From positions 6,264,807 to 6,328,806 of the forward strand of contig JASFXZ010000003.1 of the NCBI GenBank assembly GCA_032209605.1: a DNA stretch of 64,000 bases, in the 5' to 3' direction. A model generated the notes under the pieces. It was not told the origin of the DNA, did not search any database, and saw only the letters and a list, made by a program, of their open reading frames with translations. The stretch comes from Mactromeris polynyma (taxonomy: Eukaryota; Mollusca; Bivalvia; Venerida; Mactridae). Positions 59,851-64,000 of this stretch are shown piece after piece; position 1 is the stretch's first letter; each line of letters starts with the position of its first letter. Position numbers and translations under genes: made by a program.

Positions 59851-60356
59851 GTAAGAATGAATATTTTAATGTATTGATTTTGTAAAAAATCGACGTCGGC
59901 TTTACTTTAGGCCGATTTGCGGTCCATGCCAATTTGAATTTGACACTCACACAAGTGACAGATTCTCAAAGTTGAAAGTAGAATAAAACTAGAGCCTTGA
60001 TGAATTGATAATGTATCAAAGTTGTGTTAAAAAGGTTGTTTGTATTGGTAACGATAAATAAAATATTGTTTGAACAATGCCATTGTTCATACTTGCCATT
60101 TTCGCACTTAATATCCTGCAGTCAAAGATTTGATATGATATCCCGGCACAACCAGATTAATTTTGACCGCCTAACGTGATTTTCCCATCGCACATTCCAT
60201 AACTCGTCCGACAGCAGTTTTTATTTATACTGATGGTTTAAACAAACCTTATCCCACATTGATGCAACAAAAATAAGGACCTAACTATCATAGTTTGTTT
60301 ATTATACACGTCAAACTACGCTGACCTCATGTTCTGTTAACAAGGATGTTCACAAC

Positions 60357-60502
60357 CTGCCCTGCGTTCAGTTACGGCTATCAGTGGCTAACTTTTTGTG
60401 TTGTATCCCTTGACCACCGTAGCACATTGGCTGCACACGGGAACCAAATTGCAAAACGTTTCCAATCGATAGGGCTGATAGCTGTAACTGTACGCAGGGC
60501 TG
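60357..60502. repeat. 146-bp MITE with 28-bp TIRs
   Basis: CTGCCCTGCGTTCAGTTACG + GCTATCAG at the left is mirrored by CTGATAGCTGTAACTGTACG + CAGGGCTG at the right. Noncoding. Confidence 0.75.
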
Positions 60503-60584
60503 TTTTCTTCCACTTTGAATAACTTCCCTTGACTACAGTACACATTCTTTATAAAATGTTGAACAATAAAGTTGACTTCAATTT

Positions 60585-60817
60585 TACTTAGATGTTTACT
60601 CTGGCAAATGCCCCTCATGGAACAACAGGAAATTCATATAAGGTACTGAAACCCAGAGCTAACAAAAGTGTTTGTTTAAACTCATTCTCCCATAGAGTTG
60701 TTAACAACTGGAATAATCTTGCACATGAAATTGTATGTGCTGAGAGTTTATCACTTTCAAAACTAGGTTAGACAAAGCATGGAAATCTAAGCGTTTTGAT
60801 ATGTCCGACATATATTA
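60585..60817 (+). pseudogene. LINE ORF2 C-terminal tail, frameshifted
   Basis: Reads NSYKVLKPRANKSVCLNSFS, HRVVNNWNNLAHEIVCAESL, then after a one-base frame change FKTRLDKAWKSKRFD and a stop. This is the usual end of a non-LTR reverse transcriptase ORF ('RV.N.WN.L...VV.A.S...FK.RLDK.W'). The frame change shows it is dead. Confidence 0.75.
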
Positions 60818-61245
60818 AATATTGAATCTGAAAATGCAACTGAAAAACTGTTCAAGTGTGAAATAGCCATCCAGGGCTTACACATTTCCCATCATCATAA
60901 AGGTTGTTCCTAAAAAAATAATGACGTAACGATACTGGCATGGCCATATTTTTATGATGGTTTGTGGTCAGAAATATACAGACTGATCATATTCATTTAC
61001 TAAAACGTTAGATTCCAAACGACACAAGATTGGATTAAAATGAGCACTGTTGTGAAAACAGACACAAAAGTTTGCCCATTTCTTTACCAAACAACAAGTG
61101 CATTTTAATTATATAGGTAAACCTACATTATCAAGGGACACAGGTATTGTCCAATAATGATAGATTAATTGTTTGTTATTTATTTAATTGGATACATAGA
61201 TCCTTTATGTCGAAAGTTTGATGTAGTCTCTGACTAAATGCCGAC

Positions 61246-61442
61246 TGTTATGTCCTATCATATATATCTATCATTGTATGCTTTACATATACATGTATGT
61301 GAGACCATCATTCTATTAGTGTTGATTCTATACATATATACAGATATACACTCTGTACAGTACTTCCGGAATAAAGCAGCCATTACCATTCTATGTGTTT
61401 TCTTATAGTTATTAAATCCATAAAGTATAAACAAGAGACACA
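61246..61442 (+). mobile_element. Putative 5' LTR and primer-binding site of the Gypsy element
   Basis: A candidate LTR starts TGTTATGTCC and ends GAGACACA, about 197 bp. It has an AATAAA at 61370-61375 and TATA-like text near 61330. A few bases later TGGCGACGAGGAT (61448) is a likely primer-binding site, about 100 bp before the gag ATG. The 3' LTR is outside the window, so the ends cannot be verified. Confidence 0.5.
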
Positions 61443-61543
61443 TCATCTGGCGACGAGGATATTTAAAACAATACAAACCCGCGTTGGATTATTATTTGTG
61501 ATTTGTTAAATTGATGGATTACGACGTTTAACAACCAAACATC

Positions 61544-64000
61544 ATGAATAATTTACCTCACTTTCCATCGTTTGACTATGAAACGGACAGGTCAAATGCA
61601 GGAACTAAATGGGAAAAATGGATGGGGCGGTTAGAAAATCTATTTGTTGGACTGAAAATTGCTGATGGTGATCAGCAACGGGCTTTATTATTACATTATG
61701 CTGGAGAAAAGGTATACGACATATACGATGCAGAAAAGAGAGATTCTGAAGCAACATATGAGGCAACAAAGAAAGTGCTTACAGACTATTTTTCACCAAA
61801 GAAAAACGTGCAAATGGAAATATATAATTTTCGGTCACATAAGCAAAGTGAAACGCAATCATTAGATGAATTTGTGACTGAATTAAGAACATTAGCAAAG
61901 AACTGTAAGTTTAATGAGGTAGACAAAGAAATTCTACAACAAGTGATTCAAAATTGCAGGTCGAATCAGTTACGTAGACGTGCACTAAGAGAGCCGGATA
62001 AGTCACTTAATGATATTTTAACATTGGGGCGTATGTTAGAACAATCAGAATTGCAGGCATCTGCAATAGAGGGGCCTGAAAAAGTGCAATATGTCCAAGC
62101 ACCGCAGCGTGGAAAGAATAAATGGCATAACCAGGGTCGTGGGAAAAAGCAAAATCGAGGGCGTGGCAATGGTGGAGCAGGACGCAGCTACAGCTCAGCA
62201 GCATCATCACGTGATCATAAACAGCCTAATGCAGTCTGCAGGAATTGTGGCTACGAATATCCACACAGAGATAAGCCGTGCCCGGCAAAAGGGAAGAAGT
62301 GTAATAAATGCCAAAAGGTGAATCATTTCGCTAAGTGTTGTCGGGGAAAGTATGTAAATGAAGTCCAGCAGAACTGTGAGTATTTACAGGACAGTTCAGA
62401 CAGTGAAGGTTTCAACTATAATATTACAGTTAAACGTGTTGACGGCCATAAGTCGAAGAAGTCGCCAACAACTTGTTTAAATGTAAATGGAAAACGAGTA
62501 ACAATGACAATTGACACTGGCTCAACAGTTAACATCATAGACGAAAGGTCTTATGAATTTCTGGGGAAACCAAACCTGAATAAAAGAAGATTGCCCAAAT
62601 TGTTACCATACGGAGGTGGGTCTAATCTCAAGGTGTTAGGCTCCTGTGATCTAACTATAGATAAATGCGGAAAATTCACTGTCGCAACATTTTACCTGGT
62701 CAAAGGTAATTTTGGTATGCTCGTAGGATATGAAACGTCATGTGAGTTGGAACTTGTTCACGTCAATCAAAGTATCACGACGGATAGCAAGGATGTAGAA
62801 AACAAGTACCCAGGAATTTACACAGGCATAGGCAAACTAAAGGACAGAAAGGTCAAATTACATGTCAATAAGAATATAATGCCGGTTGCACAAAGGAATA
62901 GACGGACACCATTTCACCTAAGGGAGAAAGTAGCTAAGGAAATAGACAAATTGGTAAAAGACGACATAATAGAAGAAGTAAGAAATGAATCAACGCCCTG
63001 GGTATCACCGATCGTGACGCCACCTAAGAAAAATGGAGACGTCAGGCTATGTATTGACATGCGCGAGGCAAACAAGGCAATAGAGAGAGAACGTCATCCA
63101 ATGCCTACCATCGACGAATTAATACACGACATGAACGGCGCACGAGTGTTTAGCAAGCTGGATTTACGGTGTGGATACAACCAACTTGAGCTAGAAAAAG
63201 AATCAAGGTCAATTACAACATTCTCTACGCATATGGGAATATATAGATTTAAGCGTCTAAATTTTGGAACAAATTCAGCCAGTGAAGTTTTTCAGAAGGC
63301 CATAAGTTGTTTAATTCAAAATATAAAAGGGGCCAAAAATATATCGGATGACATTATTGTGTTCGGGAAAAATCAAACCGAACATGATAAGGCATTAGAC
63401 AGGGTATTCAGTGCTTTGCACAAGAACGGACTTACCCTTAATAAGCAGAAATGCGAGTTCAATAGGCCAGAAATAACATTCTTTGGGGTTGTATTCAAAG
63501 GGACAGGAATATCAGCAGATCCAATGAAAGTGGAAGCGATAAGATCTATGGAACAACCCATGAACGTATCTGAATTACGAAGTTTTTTAGGTATGACATC
63601 ATATTGTTCAAGATTCATCAACAGCTATGCCTCTATCACAGAACCACTACGCCGATTAACTAAAAAGGACACTGCATGGGTATGGGAAACATGTCAACAG
63701 GATGCATTTGACAAGTTAAAATCGGAACTAAGTAGTGATACGGTAATAAGATACTATGATCCAACGAAGGATATTACGATAATCACAGATGCTTCACCTG
63801 TAGGATTGTCAGGAATACTTACACAGGAAGGTCAAGTTGTTGCATATGCAAGCCGTGCATTATCACCAACTGAATCACGGTATAGTCAAACCGAGAGAGA
63901 AGCGCTAGCCGTAGTATGGTCGTGTGAACACTATGGGATGTATTTACGGGGTGCACCAATGTTCACAGTAATCACAGACCATAAACCGTTGACATCGATT
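61544..64000 (+). CDS. Ty3/Gypsy gag-pol, single open frame, runs off the window
   Basis: From ATG 61544 the frame is open for 819 codons to the last base. Order: gag (about 1-225), two zinc knuckles (about 227-265: CRNCGYEYPHRDKPC and CNKCQKVNHFAKCC), aspartic protease (IDTGSTVNII, about residue 324), reverse transcriptase (about 450-640: CIDMREANKAI, SKLDLRCGYNQ, and the catalytic box ISDDIIVFG), then RNase H (TDASPVGLSG, a TEREALAVVW helix, TDHKPL). Integrase should follow outside. Gag and pol share one frame with no frameshift or stop. The usual YxDD reads ISDD, a variant I also associate with some metazoan K02A2.6-like Gypsy elements. The lack of stops suggests a young copy. Inserted downstream of the exon at 59773. 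Confidence 0.95.
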   Translation, partial: MNNLPHFPSFDYETDRSNAGTKWEKWMGRLENLFVGLKIADGDQQRALLLHYAGEKVYDIYDAEKRDSEATYEATKKVLTDYFSPKKNVQMEIYNFRSHKQSETQSLDEFVTELRTLAKNCKFNEVDKEILQQVIQNCRSNQLRRRALREPDKSLNDILTLGRMLEQSELQASAIEGPEKVQYVQAPQRGKNKWHNQGRGKKQNRGRGNGGAGRSYSSAASSRDHKQPNAVCRNCGYEYPHRDKPCPAKGKKCNKCQKVNHFAKCCRGKYVNEVQQNCEYLQDSSDSEGFNYNITVKRVDGHKSKKSPTTCLNVNGKRVTMTIDTGSTVNIIDERSYEFLGKPNLNKRRLPKLLPYGGGSNLKVLGSCDLTIDKCGKFTVATFYLVKGNFGMLVGYETSCELELVHVNQSITTDSKDVENKYPGIYTGIGKLKDRKVKLHVNKNIMPVAQRNRRTPFHLREKVAKEIDKLVKDDIIEEVRNESTPWVSPIVTPPKKNGDVRLCIDMREANKAIERERHPMPTIDELIHDMNGARVFSKLDLRCGYNQLELEKESRSITTFSTHMGIYRFKRLNFGTNSASEVFQKAISCLIQNIKGAKNISDDIIVFGKNQTEHDKALDRVFSALHKNGLTLNKQKCEFNRPEITFFGVVFKGTGISADPMKVEAIRSMEQPMNVSELRSFLGMTSYCSRFINSYASITEPLRRLTKKDTAWVWETCQQDAFDKLKSELSSDTVIRYYDPTKDITIITDASPVGLSGILTQEGQVVAYASRALSPTESRYSQTEREALAVVWSCEHYGMYLRGAPMFTVITDHKPLTSI

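Noticed and set aside
1..64000. CRISPR arrays, prophage, operons or a bacterial defence system
   Set aside because: Intron-exon structure, SINEs/LINEs and animal gene families show that this is animal nuclear DNA; the tandem arrays lack spacer variation.

Overview
The window looks like nuclear DNA of an animal, most likely a bivalve mollusc (inference). The evidence is AT-rich sequence, short exons with GT/AG introns, many tRNA-headed SINEs with a shared central block that resembles bivalve SINEs, many TIR/MITE families, non-LTR reverse transcriptase remnants and a Ty3/Gypsy element. There are no bacterial-style operons, CRISPR arrays or rRNA. I also found no convincing intact tRNA gene.

Five host genes can be read by joining exons whose splice phases agree. 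(1) 127-15286, minus strand: a secreted protein with a signal peptide, a V-type Ig domain, a 12-Cys DB module, FN3, a second DB module and a second FN3; 13 coding exons are present and the gene continues past the left edge. It resembles the nematode igdb family. (2) 28117-33923, plus: INTS15 (C7orf26), a subunit of the Integrator complex; 6 coding exons, 390 aa. (3) 35098-39262, minus: RRP7A, a ribosome-biogenesis factor; 8 exons, 270 aa. It lies tail-to-tail with INTS15. (4) 48105-50029, plus: NAA60, the Golgi-associated N-alpha-acetyltransferase; 4 coding exons, 242 aa. (5) 59773-59850, plus: a probable first coding exon of an unidentified gene whose N-terminus carries an acidic di-leucine signal.

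The space between genes is mostly mobile DNA. About 15.3-28 kb is a gene desert with scattered MITEs, SINEs and a LINE tail. About 39.5-47.95 kb is a transposon cluster: a 2.65-kb long-TIR element with a perfect 9-bp target duplication that contains LINE reverse transcriptase sequence, a second degraded LINE split by a SINE, a broken SWIM/Ulp1-peptidase/PHD gene typical of transposons, and a smaller relative of the long-TIR element. About 52-58.7 kb holds a palindromic MITE and a 76-bp satellite that appears to have grown from it. The right edge (61.2-64 kb) is the 5' part of a Ty3/Gypsy retrotransposon whose gag-pol frame stays open to the last base.

The host genes are housekeeping (INTS15 in snRNA and transcription processing, RRP7A in the small ribosomal subunit, NAA60 in membrane-protein acetylation) plus one extracellular adhesion-type gene. 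Nothing suggests that they act together. The most unusual material is in the repeats: the modular-TIR element family, the satellite derived from a palindrome, and the transposon-type SWIM/Ulp1/PHD relic.
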